Below, one piece after another: positions 9,309-19,420 of a DNA stretch of 64,000 nucleotides. The notes beneath the pieces were generated by a model. That model was not told where the DNA came from. It saw nothing but the letters and a program-made list of their open reading frames with translations, and made no database searches. A program made the translations under genes and the position numbers. Source of the DNA: Bacillus sp. Bos-x628 (GTDB taxonomy: Bacteria > Bacillota > Bacilli > Bacillales > Bacillaceae); contig NZ_CP159358.1 of NCBI RefSeq assembly GCF_040500475.1, forward strand, positions 1,488,001 through 1,552,000, written 5' to 3'. Each line of letters starts with the position of its first letter. Position 1 is the stretch's first letter.

Positions 9309-11033
9309 TTATTTTTCGTCGATTTTAAATGTTGCAACCATCTGTGCCAAGTCTTTTGACATATCAGATAGCTGTTCAATTGCACTAGAGATTTGCTGCA
9401 TTCCAGCACTTTGCTGTTCTGATGCCGCCGCTACTTCTTGAGAGCTGGCTGCATGTTCCTCTGAAACAACAGAGATTTGTTCAATAGATGTTGAAATTGT
9501 TTGGTAAGCTCGTTTCACCTGCTGAATCGATTCAAGCAGATTATTGGTTCTTATTGCAAACTGGGAAACCCCGTCGTAAATACCAGCGAAGTTTTGAGAC
9601 GTACCTTGCATTTGCTCACGTCCTTCTTCCACTGCTCGGCTGCTTTCCTCTACGCTCTCAAGCACACGCTGACTGTTTTCCTGTGTGCCAATGACTAAGT
9701 CTGACACCGTCTTAGCCGCATCTGCCGATTGTTCAGCAAGCTTACGAACCTCATCTGCCACAACAGCAAACCCTTTCCCTTCTTCTCCAACACGTGCCGC
9801 TTCAATAGAAGCATTTAGTGCTAGCAAATTCGTTTGCGCTGAAATGTCCGTAATAATCGAGATCACACTTTCAATTTTAGTTGAGTGTGATTTCAGTTCT
9901 TCTGCTGCCTGTTTTGAGTTCGTCATCATGTTGTGTAACACATTCAGATGCTCAAGCACATGTTGAACCAGCTTCTGGCCTGATTCTGATTGCTCCTGTA
10001 CATTCGATGAAACGGATTTCATTTCATCTACTTCTCTTGTCACGCCTTCGATTTGTGTGTCGATTTCAGCAACAGAGGTCGTACATTCCGTAATGTTTGA
10101 CACAGAATCATTGATGCCTTCACTCATATTCGCCATCGCTTCTGACACTTGCTGAGCACTTTGACTAGATTCATTCGTCACCGTGCGAAGCTGTGAAGAC
10201 ATTTTGGAAACTTCACTTGATGAGCTGGAGATTTTGGCAATAAGCTCTTTGATCCGTCCCTGCATCTTTTGGAAGGAAGCAGCTAATTGGCCGATCTCGT
10301 CTTTACTTTCAACCTCCACCGTTCCGGTTAAATCGCCCTCTGCAATACGATTGGCTGTCTCCATAAGTGAGCGGGCCGGTTTCGCAATTCTTCTTCCCAT
10401 AATAAACGAGAAGAGTAATCCGCCAATCAGCACAATAATAGAAGCAACTGATATATAGATTGTCAGCTTCTTCGTAGTTTCTGGAACAACAGAGGCATCT
10501 AAGTCAATACCTAAAACCCCAGTCAGCTCACCGTCTGAATCTTTCATTGGTAAAAAGACTGATTTATGTGTACCATATGAATCATTGTAAATATCACTTT
10601 TCACTACTTTATCTTCAGATAGAGCTTGCTTCATTTCATCTGAAAAAGCATAATCCTGATTAAAATCATTGTCTTCCCCAGTTAAGACAATAATTCTCTC
10701 CTTGCCACCCTTATTAGATAATACGTATAAGTTCTCAAGCGAATGATTTTCTTTAAGCTCAGTAATTTTCTTTTTGGCTTCAACATAAAGCGGATCATTC
10801 TTCCCGCTAATGCTTAAGACATTGCCATCAATATTGTCGATTTCTTTTTTAGCTGTATCAATATCTGTTGTTAATCGATAATCAAATTGCTTTAATAACT
10901 GGGATGATAAATCTTGGCTGACCAGATAAAATGTTAAAACGAATAATGCAACAGTTACGAGTAATGTTCCGACAACAACTGACATGATTTTGGAGGATAT
11001 CGTTAATCCTCCAAATTTACTTTGTTTCGCCAT
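9309..11033 (-). CDS. Methyl-accepting chemotaxis protein (Cache-HAMP type)
   Basis: 574 residues. The order is: cytoplasmic N-terminus, TM1 (about 16-38), extracytoplasmic Cache-type sensor domain (about 40-190), TM2 (about 192-214), HAMP (about 215-268) and a long coiled-coil signalling domain. The hairpin tip contains [22 protein letters not shown] and [13 protein letters not shown], which bind CheA and CheW. Length and layout resemble B. subtilis TlpC/YvaQ-type receptors. I cannot assign the ligand or choose an orthologue. It is transcribed alone, with a terminator after it. Confidence 0.92.
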   Translation of the reverse strand: MAKQSKFGGLTISSKIMSVVVGTLLVTVALFVLTFYLVSQDLSSQLLKQFDYRLTTDIDTAKKEIDNIDGNVLSISGKNDPLYVEAKKKITELKENHSLENLYVLSNKGGKERIIVLTGEDNDFNQDYAFSDEMKQALSEDKVVKSDIYNDSYGTHKSVFLPMKDSDGELTGVLGIDLDASVVPETTKKLTIYISVASIIVLIGGLLFSFIMGRRIAKPARSLMETANRIAEGDLTGTVEVESKDEIGQLAASFQKMQGRIKELIAKISSSSSEVSKMSSQLRTVTNESSQSAQQVSEAMANMSEGINDSVSNITECTTSVAEIDTQIEGVTREVDEMKSVSSNVQEQSESGQKLVQHVLEHLNVLHNMMTNSKQAAEELKSHSTKIESVISIITDISAQTNLLALNASIEAARVGEEGKGFAVVADEVRKLAEQSADAAKTVSDLVIGTQENSQRVLESVEESSRAVEEGREQMQGTSQNFAGIYDGVSQFAIRTNNLLESIQQVKRAYQTISTSIEQISVVSEEHAASSQEVAAASEQQSAGMQQISSAIEQLSDMSKDLAQMVATFKIDEK

Positions 11034-11063
11034 TTTTTCTACATCTCCACTCTCATGTTTGAT

Positions 11064-12722
11064 TTAAGCATGTACACATTCAAATTGTCCACAAACTGAT
11101 GCGATCACGTCTTTTAGATAAGATACGATATGAGGTATATGCTCCGGCAATGTATAAGGCGAGATGACAAAAAACTTACTAACACTTAGATAAAATTCTT
11201 GACCTTCTTTAGAATTCACAAGTAAAAACTTCGTTGTATCTCCAAAGAACATTTCGTCTCTTTTCTCTCCAAGTTTTTCGAAAAGCATTTTGTTGAGTTC
11301 ATTATTCCGCTCGATTTCAATCGATGATGCCATTCCGGAGATTTCTTCTTTGAATCGTGGGGAGTCGTCAAGATAAATTCTAAATAATGTGGCCATCCCT
11401 ACGTTGTCATCATTTACGACTTCTGCTTGCGGAATTTCCTGACTTAATGCCTCTCTAAATTTCAAATTCACCTCTAAAAATTGACCGAGTAAGCGCTGGT
11501 AACCTTCTATTCCAAACGTTAACAAGACACTCAGCATGCTGATAGAGCTTCCCATTCTTGAGCATTCGAGTGTATAACCCGTATGGTATTCACCATAGCC
11601 TCTATGTCCAACATACGGTGTTTCTTGTTCTTCTAAATCCAGACGCTTTAAATCAGCAGCGTTCTTCACTAAGAATAAACTGGATGTATACGGTGTTTGA
11701 CCAAGCTTTTGAAAATCAAAGCACATGGTGTCTGCAAGAGAAAGATGACGGAATTTCGCTTTGATTTCTTTTAACATACGAATGACACCGCCTGAGAAGT
11801 GCAGCGGGTTTTCAGATATATCATACTCATTAAAAAAAGCAAAAAATCCGCCCAGTGCTGAATCTGCATGAATATGCGGCACATTCAGCCCATACTTCTC
11901 AGCAATCGCTTCTGCCGTTTCACGTACCCCTTTCACATCATCAATCGCAATGGCATCTGTTGTTCCTGTCGTTGCAACAATATAAATGGGTATTCCGCCG
12001 TCTTGTGCAACGCGCTCCATTTGACAACGCAAATCTTCCATATCCATTGAATGATCCTTATTCGTTTTAATTCTGATTAAATTATCTGTACCAAGCCCTG
12101 TTGCTTCCATTGACTTAAACAAACTATAATGTGCTGCATCAGAACAAAACGCATAAAGATTCTGCGGGACACCTTTTCTTAATGACTCCGGCGCCACTTT
12201 AGCAATCGCTAAACGAAGTCCTGAAAAAATAGCCCCTTGACCTCCCCATGTTGTGTATCCCCCGCTCACACTTGGATCATATCCGATGAGCTTAGACATC
12301 ATTGAAACCACTCTGACCTCAGCTTCAGCACCTGCTGGCCCATAAACATCCCATAAGTTGTTTCCATTCACCAGCATGGCAGTCAGCATGCCTAGAATTC
12401 CCGGTGTACTTGCCATTGGCAAAATGTTCGTGAAGAAATACTTTGTGTGGTATGGATGGTTATATAAAAGCTTAAGTAATTCTTCATTAACCTGTTCTGC
12501 TTTTTGACCATTTACCGGAATTTCACTTGTTTCAGTGAGCTTTTGATAAAAATCCTCGCCACGATTCTTTTCACCTTTTAGGTGAGCACGGTTCGGATCT
12601 TTCAGATGATCGACTCCTGAAATGATCTGTTCCATTAATTTGACGAGTTCTTTACGATCCTCTTCATTTCCGTCCTCACTCGGAAACCAGTTTTGAACGA
12701 GGTTCTCTTCTCGTACAGTCAT
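11064..12722 (-). CDS. PLP-dependent group II amino acid decarboxylase
   Basis: 552 residues, of the glutamate/DOPA/diaminobutyrate decarboxylase superfamily. Visible marks are the PLP-stacking region (SDAAHYSLFKS), IVATTGTTDAIAIDDV, the cofactor Asp in HIHADSALGG, and the Schiff-base Lys in CFDFQKLGQTPYTSS. It removes CO2 from an amino acid in the cytoplasm. The substrate cannot be told from sequence by eye; aspartate, glutamate or an aromatic amino acid are all possible. It stands alone without an antiporter gene beside it, which argues against a simple acid-resistance pair. It ends 30 bases before the chemoreceptor start. Confidence 0.85.
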   Translation of the reverse strand: MTVREENLVQNWFPSEDGNEEDRKELVKLMEQIISGVDHLKDPNRAHLKGEKNRGEDFYQKLTETSEIPVNGQKAEQVNEELLKLLYNHPYHTKYFFTNILPMASTPGILGMLTAMLVNGNNLWDVYGPAGAEAEVRVVSMMSKLIGYDPSVSGGYTTWGGQGAIFSGLRLAIAKVAPESLRKGVPQNLYAFCSDAAHYSLFKSMEATGLGTDNLIRIKTNKDHSMDMEDLRCQMERVAQDGGIPIYIVATTGTTDAIAIDDVKGVRETAEAIAEKYGLNVPHIHADSALGGFFAFFNEYDISENPLHFSGGVIRMLKEIKAKFRHLSLADTMCFDFQKLGQTPYTSSLFLVKNAADLKRLDLEEQETPYVGHRGYGEYHTGYTLECSRMGSSISMLSVLLTFGIEGYQRLLGQFLEVNLKFREALSQEIPQAEVVNDDNVGMATLFRIYLDDSPRFKEEISGMASSIEIERNNELNKMLFEKLGEKRDEMFFGDTTKFLLVNSKEGQEFYLSVSKFFVISPYTLPEHIPHIVSYLKDVIASVCGQFECVHA

Positions 12723-13296
12723 ATACTATCAATCCTTTCAATGGAAGATTTCCTGTCATTCTCTATATCGACCTCAATTGAAAAGTTTATAGTCTTGAAA
12801 TGTTCACTTAAGTATATCTAGATAATTTGTTTATTCTTTAAAGTTAATAAAACCCTTACAAATCCCACGAAATCATTTATTTCACGAAACAATAAAATAT
12901 ATTAAAATAATATTATGAAAGGGTTTTTATCCATCTGTTTTCTTCGTTCTTGTGTTCATTTTCTTCGCTCAATAAGCATAAACATCTGTAAACACTAGAA
13001 ATTCTTACAAAAACTTCGTTGTAGTATTAAATTAATTCTTTAGACTTGTGTCTTTTTACCTTCTTTATTGATATAACAACAGAAAAACACTGAATTTTCT
13101 GTTAATAAAGGATAAATTTCATAAAAAAATTTTCGATCATCGAATACTTTCGATTTGTCTCCTTTTATGATCCGGACAAGCCTTTTACGTGCTTTGCTAG
13201 TTATGACTTTTCTATTTCAGTATTTCGTGGTATATTCTAATGGTTCGTTTTCTTTCGTTCCGCCTCTTCCGTGTTTCGGAGAAAAGGAGTGTTTTT
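12723..13296. other. AT-rich intergenic region between decarboxylase and ltaS
   Basis: No gene is seen here. The region should hold the divergent promoters of the decarboxylase and ltaS. A partly complementary pair, AACCCTT near 12850 and AAAGGGTT near 12918, could form a loose hairpin. Nothing else was recognised. Confidence 0.4.
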
Positions 13297-15279
13297 ATGA
13301 AAACATTTATTCAAAAAAGAGGTCTCGGCTTCTTTGTGATTGCAGCCATCTTACTTTGGCTGAAAACTTATTCAGCTTATGTAATTGAATTTCATCTTGG
13401 TATATCAAATATGCTTCAGCAAATTTTGCTCTTCGTGAATCCTATTAGCTCCAGCTTGTTCTTTCTTGGCTTTGCTTTATTGTTCAAGAAAAAATGGCAG
13501 CCTGCCGCTATCATTGTGATTCACTTTTTCATGTCTTTTTTACTATACGCAAACATCGTGTACTATCGATTCTTTAATGACTTTATCACGCTGCCTGTTG
13601 TGATGCAGGCAGGAACGAATGGCGGACAATTAGGTGATAGTGCATTCTCACTCATGCGTTGGACTGATATTCTTTACTTTATCGATACAATTGTGTTGAT
13701 CATACTTGCAGTTCGCATGAAAAGGCAGCAAAAAACAAGTACATCTACTGTACCTGTACAAAGGTCTAAATCATTCAGACTCGTTCTTGTGTCCTCTGTC
13801 GTGATCTTTATAATCAATTTGATCGCTGCAGAAATTGATCGCCCAGAGCTTTTATCAAGATCCTTTGATCGTAATTATCTAGTGAAATACTTGGGTGCTT
13901 ATAACTTTACAGTGTTTGATGCCATTCAAAATGTGAAATCAAACAGTCAGCGTGCACTGGCAAACTCAAATGATGTAACAGATGTAGAGAACTATTTAAA
14001 AGCAAATCGTGCAGATCCAAATCCTGCGTATTATGGGAAAGCGAAAGGTATGAACGTCATTACAATTTCCCTTGAATCTCTGCAAAATTTTGTCATTGAT
14101 TATAAGGTGAATGGGAAAGAAGTGACCCCGTTTTTAAATTCATTGGCACATGACAACAAAACGTTTTATTTTGATAACTTCTTCCATCAAACAGGACAAG
14201 GGAAAACGTCTGATGCTGAATTTATGATGGATACTGGGCTATTCCCATTATCACAAGGCTCTGTTTTTATTAATAAAGCTCAAAATACGTATCAAGCACT
14301 TCCAGGCATCTTGAAGAAGGATCATTACACGTCAGCAGAATTTCACGGAAATACAAAAACATTCTGGAACCGTAATGAAATGTTTAAATCCTTTGGTTAT
14401 GACAGATTTTACGATTCTGAGTATTATGATATGAATGAGCAAGATACGAAGAACTATGGATTGAAAGACAAACCGTTCTTCAAAGAATCCATGCCGTTGC
14501 TGAAAAAGCTGAAACAGCCGTTCTACTCGAAATTCATCACGTTATCAAACCATTTCCCATTTGGAATGGATGAAGGTGATACAGATTTCGAACCTGGTGA
14601 TTTCGGCGATTCTGTTGTGAATAACTACTTCCAATCGGCCCACTATTTAGATGAAGCGATTGAACAGTTCTTCAAAGATTTAAAAAAGTCAGGTCTATAT
14701 GACAATACTGTGATCATCATGTACGGAGATCATTACGGTATATCAGAAAACCATCATGAAGCAATGGAAAAAGTCACAGGACAAAAAATTGGAGATTATG
14801 AAAATGCCCAGCTCATGCGTGTACCTTTGTTTATCCATGTACCAGGCGTGAAAGGCGGACAGATTCATAAATACTCTGGTGAAGTAGATATTGCGCCAAC
14901 TCTTCTGCACCTGCTTGGTGATGATACGAAGAACTATTTAATGTCTGGTTCTGATATCTTGTCTAAAAACTTTAAAGAGCTTGTGCCATTTAGAAATGGA
15001 GACTTCGTATCAAAAGACTACACGAAAGTTGGCAATGACTATTACAGTAATAAAACAGGCGAGAAAATCGAACCTACAAACAAAGCAATTCAAGAAAACG
15101 AAACGGTGAAAAAAATGTTAGAAACATCTGATAAGATCGTCACAGAAGACTTACTTCGTTTCTATCATCCTAAGGGCTTTACACCGATTAACCGCAACGA
15201 CTATGACTATACAAAGAAGGTACAGGATGAAAAGGACGATTCATCCACCCAAGAAGATTCCGGCTCTACTTCACACTAA
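13297..15279 (+). CDS. ltaS: Lipoteichoic acid synthase LtaS
   Basis: 660 residues. Five N-terminal membrane spans (about 8-195) are followed by an extracellular sulfatase-like domain. The nucleophile Thr lies in the QGKTSDAEF motif near residue 303. Metal-binding pieces are ISLESLQNF, YGDHYG and SNHFPF. The enzyme polymerises glycerol-phosphate from phosphatidylglycerol onto the LTA anchor outside the membrane. ATG 13297 follows AAAAGGAG; in-frame codons back to 13240 are not used. Place next to nagP and mapB matches B. subtilis ltaS (yflE) rather than the paralogue yfnI. Confidence 0.92.
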   Translation: MKTFIQKRGLGFFVIAAILLWLKTYSAYVIEFHLGISNMLQQILLFVNPISSSLFFLGFALLFKKKWQPAAIIVIHFFMSFLLYANIVYYRFFNDFITLPVVMQAGTNGGQLGDSAFSLMRWTDILYFIDTIVLIILAVRMKRQQKTSTSTVPVQRSKSFRLVLVSSVVIFIINLIAAEIDRPELLSRSFDRNYLVKYLGAYNFTVFDAIQNVKSNSQRALANSNDVTDVENYLKANRADPNPAYYGKAKGMNVITISLESLQNFVIDYKVNGKEVTPFLNSLAHDNKTFYFDNFFHQTGQGKTSDAEFMMDTGLFPLSQGSVFINKAQNTYQALPGILKKDHYTSAEFHGNTKTFWNRNEMFKSFGYDRFYDSEYYDMNEQDTKNYGLKDKPFFKESMPLLKKLKQPFYSKFITLSNHFPFGMDEGDTDFEPGDFGDSVVNNYFQSAHYLDEAIEQFFKDLKKSGLYDNTVIIMYGDHYGISENHHEAMEKVTGQKIGDYENAQLMRVPLFIHVPGVKGGQIHKYSGEVDIAPTLLHLLGDDTKNYLMSGSDILSKNFKELVPFRNGDFVSKDYTKVGNDYYSNKTGEKIEPTNKAIQENETVKKMLETSDKIVTEDLLRFYHPKGFTPINRNDYDYTKKVQDEKDDSSTQEDSGSTSH

Positions 15280-15300
15280 TCTATCTCACCGACAAAGAAC

Positions 15301-15440
15301 CAGATTGTTCGGCAAAGGGCTTTGGCCTTTGGCCCTTTGTCTCTTTTCAAGCGTGAATTGAACACCTTTGAAGTCTTGAAAGACCCGAGCTATTTATGCA
15401 AAGCGAATGAAACATTCGTGAGAACCGACGCTCGAGATCT
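15301..15440 (-). repeat. Dispersed noncoding repeat, copy B, including the ltaS terminator
   Basis: The reverse complement shares CTCACGAATGTTTCA, TCGCT, GCATAAAT, GCTCGGGTCTT, AGACTTCAAAGG, GACAAAGG and AACAATCTG with copies at 45112-45287 and 2194-2335. The end next to ltaS forms a hairpin (GGCAAAGGGC with GCCCTTTGTC, about 15311-15341) followed by CTTTT, so the repeat supplies the ltaS terminator. Confidence 0.75.
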
Positions 15441-15458
15441 AACTACGACTGTCTGGTG

Positions 15459-15493
15459 AAGCATCCTCTGCATGAGCTGAGGATGCTTTTCTT
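15459..15493 (+). terminator. Second hairpin downstream of ltaS
   Basis: AAGCATCCTC pairs with GAGGATGCTT, followed by TTC and T-rich sequence. About 185 bases between this hairpin and the next terminator hold no recognisable gene. Confidence 0.65.
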
Positions 15494-15678
15494 TATTAAG
15501 ATGCCATCACTAAATGCGGCTTTAACAACTGTTTGACATTGTATCATTACCTATACTGGAGTCCATTGCAGGAAAGCGGTCTAGGCCAACGAACAACTTG
15601 CACATGAAGGCGAGAAAGCGTCTAGTAAATATAGCTTGCAACACTTGCGTACATAATATAGGGGAGCGTAAACAAAAA

Positions 15679-15710
15679 AACGTTCAGCCAAATCAACTTG
15701 GCTGAACGTT
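15679..15710. terminator. Bidirectional terminator of nagP
   Basis: AACGTTCAGCCAA pairs with TTGGCTGAACGTT around a six-base loop, with A and T runs on either side. It directly follows the nagP stop. Confidence 0.85.
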
Positions 15711-15714
15711 TCTT

Positions 15715-17079
15715 TTAATCGCGATCTACTTGCTTACGCAGGTCATCTGCTACAAACTCAACATTCGTCCCAATGATAATTTGAACGGACGATTTCCCTG
15801 AGGTCAGTACCCCTTTCGCACCTGCTTTTTTCAATTTTCCTTCATTAATTAAATCCGTATCTTCTACTGTTAAACGAAGACGCGTCGCACAATGGTCAAT
15901 CGTCGTGATATTGTCTTTGCCACCTAATCCCTCTAACAGCGAGCTCGCTCCGAGAGAAGCTTCATGATCTTCAGTCATATCTTCTATGTCATCATCTTCC
16001 CTACCCGGCGTCTTCAACTTTAACAATTTAATGAGAAAATAGAAGACAACAAAGTAGACGATGCCGTAGATGACTCCGACCACTAATAGCAAAATCGGTT
16101 TCTGTGCGATACCGAAACTTAATACATAGTCAATTGCGCCTGCAGAAAAGGCGAATCCGCTATGAATTCCCAATGTATTAACGATGAACAGCGAAAGTCC
16201 TGTTAAGATGGCATGTACGCCATATAATAGTGGTGATAAAAACATAAATGAAAACTCGATTGGCTCCGTAATACCTGTAATAAAAGAAGTGAGCGCCATC
16301 CCAATCATGAGCCCAGCAGTCGCTTTTCTCTTTTCAGGCTTTGCTGTGACCACCATGGCAAGACATGCAGCCGGTAGTCCAAACATCATCACTGGGAAGA
16401 ATCCCGTCATAAAGACGCCTGCACTTGGATCTCCTTTAAAAAATCGTGCCAAATCACCTGTTGCTCCATTGAAATCCCCAAACTGAAACCAGAATAAATT
16501 ATTGAGCACATGGTGGAGCCCTAGTGGAATAAGCAAACGGTTAAAGAAACCAAACAGCCCTGCTCCAGTTGCTCCAAGGCTTAAAATCCATTCCCCCAAA
16601 TCATTGATCACACTTTGAATCGGAGGCCAAACATATCCGAAAACGGCCGCTAATATAATAGTGAAAAGTGCTGTGACAATCGGCACAAGCCGTCTCCCAC
16701 TAAAAAATCCTAAGTATTCTGGGAGCTTCGTATCCTTAAATCGATTGTAAACGTAACCTGCCAAGAGCCCGCATAAAATACCGCCCAATACCCCCATATT
16801 GTTGGTCGAGTTAATAGAAGTCGTTCCCGCTGTCAAAATAAAATAGGAGATGGCCCCTGATAATGCGGCTGCTCCATTGCCATCTTTTGAGATACCGATG
16901 GCCACACCCATCGCAAAAATTAACGCCAAATTCGCAAAAATTGCATTTCCTGCTGCATGAATAAACGGGATATTAAATACATCCTCCCGCCCAATTGCCA
17001 AAATAATTCCTGCCGCAGGAAGTACAGCGATTGGTAGCATAAATGATTTTCCTAACTTTTGAAAAAACTGAAACACCAT
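15715..17079 (-). CDS. nagP: N-acetylglucosamine-specific PTS permease, EIICB component
   Basis: 454 residues. The EIIC membrane domain covers about residues 1-350 (GKSFMLPIAVLPAAGIILAIG, GITEPIEFSFMFL). The EIIB domain is C-terminal, with the phosphorylatable Cys in DHCATRLRL. It imports GlcNAc as GlcNAc-6-phosphate. Length and the ltaS-nagP-mapB order match B. subtilis yflF/nagP. An operator resembling the NagR (YvoA) dre site lies upstream, consistent with induction by amino sugars. Confidence 0.92.
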   Translation of the reverse strand: MVFQFFQKLGKSFMLPIAVLPAAGIILAIGREDVFNIPFIHAAGNAIFANLALIFAMGVAIGISKDGNGAAALSGAISYFILTAGTTSINSTNNMGVLGGILCGLLAGYVYNRFKDTKLPEYLGFFSGRRLVPIVTALFTIILAAVFGYVWPPIQSVINDLGEWILSLGATGAGLFGFFNRLLIPLGLHHVLNNLFWFQFGDFNGATGDLARFFKGDPSAGVFMTGFFPVMMFGLPAACLAMVVTAKPEKRKATAGLMIGMALTSFITGITEPIEFSFMFLSPLLYGVHAILTGLSLFIVNTLGIHSGFAFSAGAIDYVLSFGIAQKPILLLVVGVIYGIVYFVVFYFLIKLLKLKTPGREDDDIEDMTEDHEASLGASSLLEGLGGKDNITTIDHCATRLRLTVEDTDLINEGKLKKAGAKGVLTSGKSSVQIIIGTNVEFVADDLRKQVDRD

Positions 17080-17157
17080 CTGAATTCTCCCCCCTTCGTC
17101 ATCATCATGACCTCAATCTTTCATGATGTTCATAAAAAATATATCATATGCACATCT

Positions 17158-17174
17158 AGTTATCTATACCAATT
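17158..17174 (-). promoter_or_regulatory. NagR-type dre operator upstream of nagP
   Basis: The minus strand reads ATTGGTATAGATAACT, close to the B. subtilis NagR/YvoA dre motif found before nagA and nagP. It lies about 80 bases upstream of the nagP start. Confidence 0.65.
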
Positions 17175-17269
17175 TGTCCACATCAATCGAAATCCTGTCC
17201 TTTACTCTTTTTGCTTAAAATATGGTAAGCTATTGAATAGAATGAAGATATAGAAAGCGGGAATGAACA

Positions 17270-18019
17270 GTGATTGTCAAACATGACCATGAGCTAGAAG
17301 CATTAAGAACAGTCGGTCGAATTGTCGCTTTGGCAAGAGAAGAGATGAAAAGCCAAGCGAAGTCAGGCATGTCAACAAAGGAATTAGATTTGATTGGTAA
17401 AAAAATATTAGAAGAACATGGAGCCAATTCAGCTCCTGAAAAGGAATACGATTTCCCTGGTACAACTTGTATTAGTGTAAACGATGAAGTAGCACATGGC
17501 ATTCCAAGTGAAAAAACCATCTTACAAGAGGGTGACCTGATTAACATTGATATATCAGCAGAGCTTAACGGCTATTATTCCGATACAGGTATTTCGTTTG
17601 TACTAGGCACGGGCGATGCTCGTCTTGAAGCATTATGTCAATGTGCTGAAGATGCGTTCTTTGAAGGATTGAAACATGCGAAAGCCGGTAAAAGACAAAA
17701 TCAAATTGGCCGTGCGGTTTACAATACAGCAAAAGAACAAGGCTTTACCGTCATTAAGAACCTGACAGGACACGGCATTGGGAAAAGTCTGCACGAAGCA
17801 CCAAATCATATTCTGAACTATTATGACCCATTCGATAATGCATTATTTAAAAATGGAACGGTGATTGCCTTTGAACCTTTCATTTCAACAAATGCTGAAA
17901 CCATTTATCAGGCTGATGACGGCTGGACATTTAAAACGCCAGATAAAAGCCTTGTGGCACAAATTGAGCATACGATCGTGATCACAAAAGACGAACCAAT
18001 TATTTTAACGAAACTTTAA
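17270..18019 (+). CDS. mapB: Methionine aminopeptidase, type I (MapB/YflG)
   Basis: 249 residues. It removes the initiator Met from nascent proteins. Five metal ligands are visible: two Asp in NIDISAELNGYYSDTG, His in GHGIGKSLHEAP, Glu in AFEPFIS and Glu in QIEHTIVI. The start is GTG 17270 after GCGGGA. This is the second, non-ribosomal-cluster Map of Bacillus, next to nagP as in B. subtilis. A strong hairpin terminator follows. Confidence 0.94.
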   Translation: MIVKHDHELEALRTVGRIVALAREEMKSQAKSGMSTKELDLIGKKILEEHGANSAPEKEYDFPGTTCISVNDEVAHGIPSEKTILQEGDLINIDISAELNGYYSDTGISFVLGTGDARLEALCQCAEDAFFEGLKHAKAGKRQNQIGRAVYNTAKEQGFTVIKNLTGHGIGKSLHEAPNHILNYYDPFDNALFKNGTVIAFEPFISTNAETIYQADDGWTFKTPDKSLVAQIEHTIVITKDEPIILTKL

Positions 18020-18026
18020 GTCATTT

Positions 18027-18056
18027 ATCCCCTCTACAAACTAGAGGGGATTTTTC
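18027..18056 (+). terminator. Terminator of mapB
   Basis: ATCCCCTCTA pairs with TAGAGGGGAT, followed by TTTTTC. Confidence 0.85.
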
Positions 18057-18135
18057 ATGTTCCCTTCACGAATCTAGCATGACTAAACAAAAAAGCCTGT
18101 GGTAAAATAGGCAAAGATATGCGAAAGGGGTCTTA

Positions 18136-18303
18136 ATGGATATGTGGTTCACCATCATAGGTGTGATCTTTTTAATTGAAAGCATTATTTTAACGGTCGT
18201 CGGTCTCAAGAAGAAACAATCAATGATGACTTATCTTGGCGTTGTCTTAATGATCATGACAATTGGAATGATCATTGTCACACTCAATCCGCCAAATTCA
18301 TAA
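18136..18303 (+). CDS. Small two-span membrane protein
   Basis: 55 residues beginning MDMWFTIIGVIF. Two hydrophobic segments (about 4-23 and 33-50) are separated by GLKKKQSM. GAAAGGGG lies 9 bases before ATG 18136. It sits between mapB and yflJ, where B. subtilis also has short uncharacterised yfl genes. I do not recognise a function. Confidence 0.7.
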   Translation: MDMWFTIIGVIFLIESIILTVVGLKKKQSMMTYLGVVLMIMTIGMIIVTLNPPNS

Positions 18304-18437
18304 TTTCTCATTTTCAGCATATACATGGATCATAGGCAGATAGAATCAGTTTTCATTTTTTCAAGCCTGCACACTGTTCACCCTCTTTTTTGAGATGTTA
18401 CAATGCAGGCAGTTTCAATTTGAAGGGAGTTTCTATC

Positions 18438-18578
18438 ATGCATTATGGTAGCAAAGGCTGGTATGTAGCAGAGTTGAAAAAGCTTGGTGTCACAAAGCAT
18501 GAAGGTAGAAAACTTCAAAGCTTTAAAACCTATTTCTTAGCAAATCTTCTTGAGCAAAATAAGCGCGCTCATAAGTGA
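18438..18578 (+). CDS. yflJ: YflJ-family (DUF2639) small protein
   Basis: 46 residues beginning MHYGSKGWYVAELKKLGVT, with GRKLQSFKTYFLANLLE. Short basic proteins of this type are annotated as YflJ family / DUF2639 in Bacillus; function is unknown. GAAGGGAG lies 8 bases before ATG 18438. The gene is monocistronic, with a hairpin terminator right behind it. Position between mapB and nos matches B. subtilis. Confidence 0.8.
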   Translation: MHYGSKGWYVAELKKLGVTKHEGRKLQSFKTYFLANLLEQNKRAHK

Positions 18579-18585
18579 ATGTGAG

Positions 18586-18618
18586 CCGTACATCTTATGA
18601 TTGATGTACGGTTTTTTT
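18586..18618 (+). terminator. Terminator of yflJ
   Basis: CCGTACATC pairs with GATGTACGG around TTATGATT, followed by seven T. Confidence 0.85.
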
Positions 18619-18624
18619 ATGTGT

Positions 18625-18832
18625 GCTGTATCCGTCTTTCTCACTGAATCTGCCAAAGCCTCCACCTCAGGATGTCTCTGCGTAAATCATTACTTCATGT
18701 GCATCTTGACTTGATTTTAACGCTTTGTTCATATGTCGTTTAGAAATAGGATAAGAAACTGGCTCATTGTATGGTCCTTGCGCTCATGAAATTTGATATT
18801 CTCCGTCCGTCTCTATAATTGCAAAGCCATTC
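18625..18832 (-). pseudogene. Decayed short gene, unidentified
   Basis: The minus strand reads GNGFAIIETDGEYQIS, stop, AQGPYNEPVSYPISKRH, MNKALKSSQDAHEVMIYAET, stop, GGGFGRFSEKDGYST in one frame. Only the two stop codons break it, and the composition is protein-like. No family is recognised. The rest of 18840-19270 is AT-rich, with a second weakly protein-like stretch on the minus strand near 18950-19020 (DPPIPLSK, LPDGILSL). Confidence 0.4.
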
Positions 18833-19273
18833 CCATGATGTTTCTTCTACCTCATTAGTTTAATATATATCAGAAACCATAAATACCAAGTATTGATCAT
18901 ATTTTAGAAAGAAAAACTATCCTAGATACAGTTCTACCGTCTATCCAAACTGAGAATGCCATCTGGTAAGGCCACATCCCTCATCACCTTTGATAAGGGA
19001 ATAGGCGGGTCTCCCAATAAAAAAGCGGACAACAAACAAGATTTTCAATAAATATATTTGCATTATTCAACCTAGAAGATATAATTCTTTTAGAGTTACT
19101 ATAAAATCAGAATCTGCTTTTAATTCAATCTTATGAATAAAACTATAAAACTGGATTAATTTAGAAAAAATTATATAGAACAACCGCTGCACTATTTAGT
19201 TTTTATATAGATTGGAGGAACATATGCATAAATGATAGTGCATTGCTTAAATTTGAGGGAAATGATTGTAGAG

Positions 19274-19305
19274 AAAAATCCCCTGCATCCATCAGGGGAT
19301 TTTTT
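19274..19305. terminator. Terminator downstream of LXG cassette 2
   Basis: AAAAATCCCCTG pairs with CAGGGGATTTTT around a seven-base loop, with T and A runs on both sides. It ends the minus-strand LXG and immunity transcript. Confidence 0.8.
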
Positions 19306-19420
19306 GATAATGGATATGTTATTGATCATTGTCGTTTTAGAGGTATCATAAGTAAATTTGTAAAGTTTTGAAATTAAAAGATTCATAGTGTGCATCAAAG
19401 AAGTATTAATTGCTCAAACT

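Noticed and set aside
13155..13388. Plus-strand frame overlapping the ltaS start
   Set aside because: Out of frame with ltaS, no ribosome binding site, and no protein-like features.
15494..15678. Possible riboswitch or T-box between ltaS and nagP
   Set aside because: No conserved riboswitch or T-box motif was seen, and the downstream gene on that strand is convergent.
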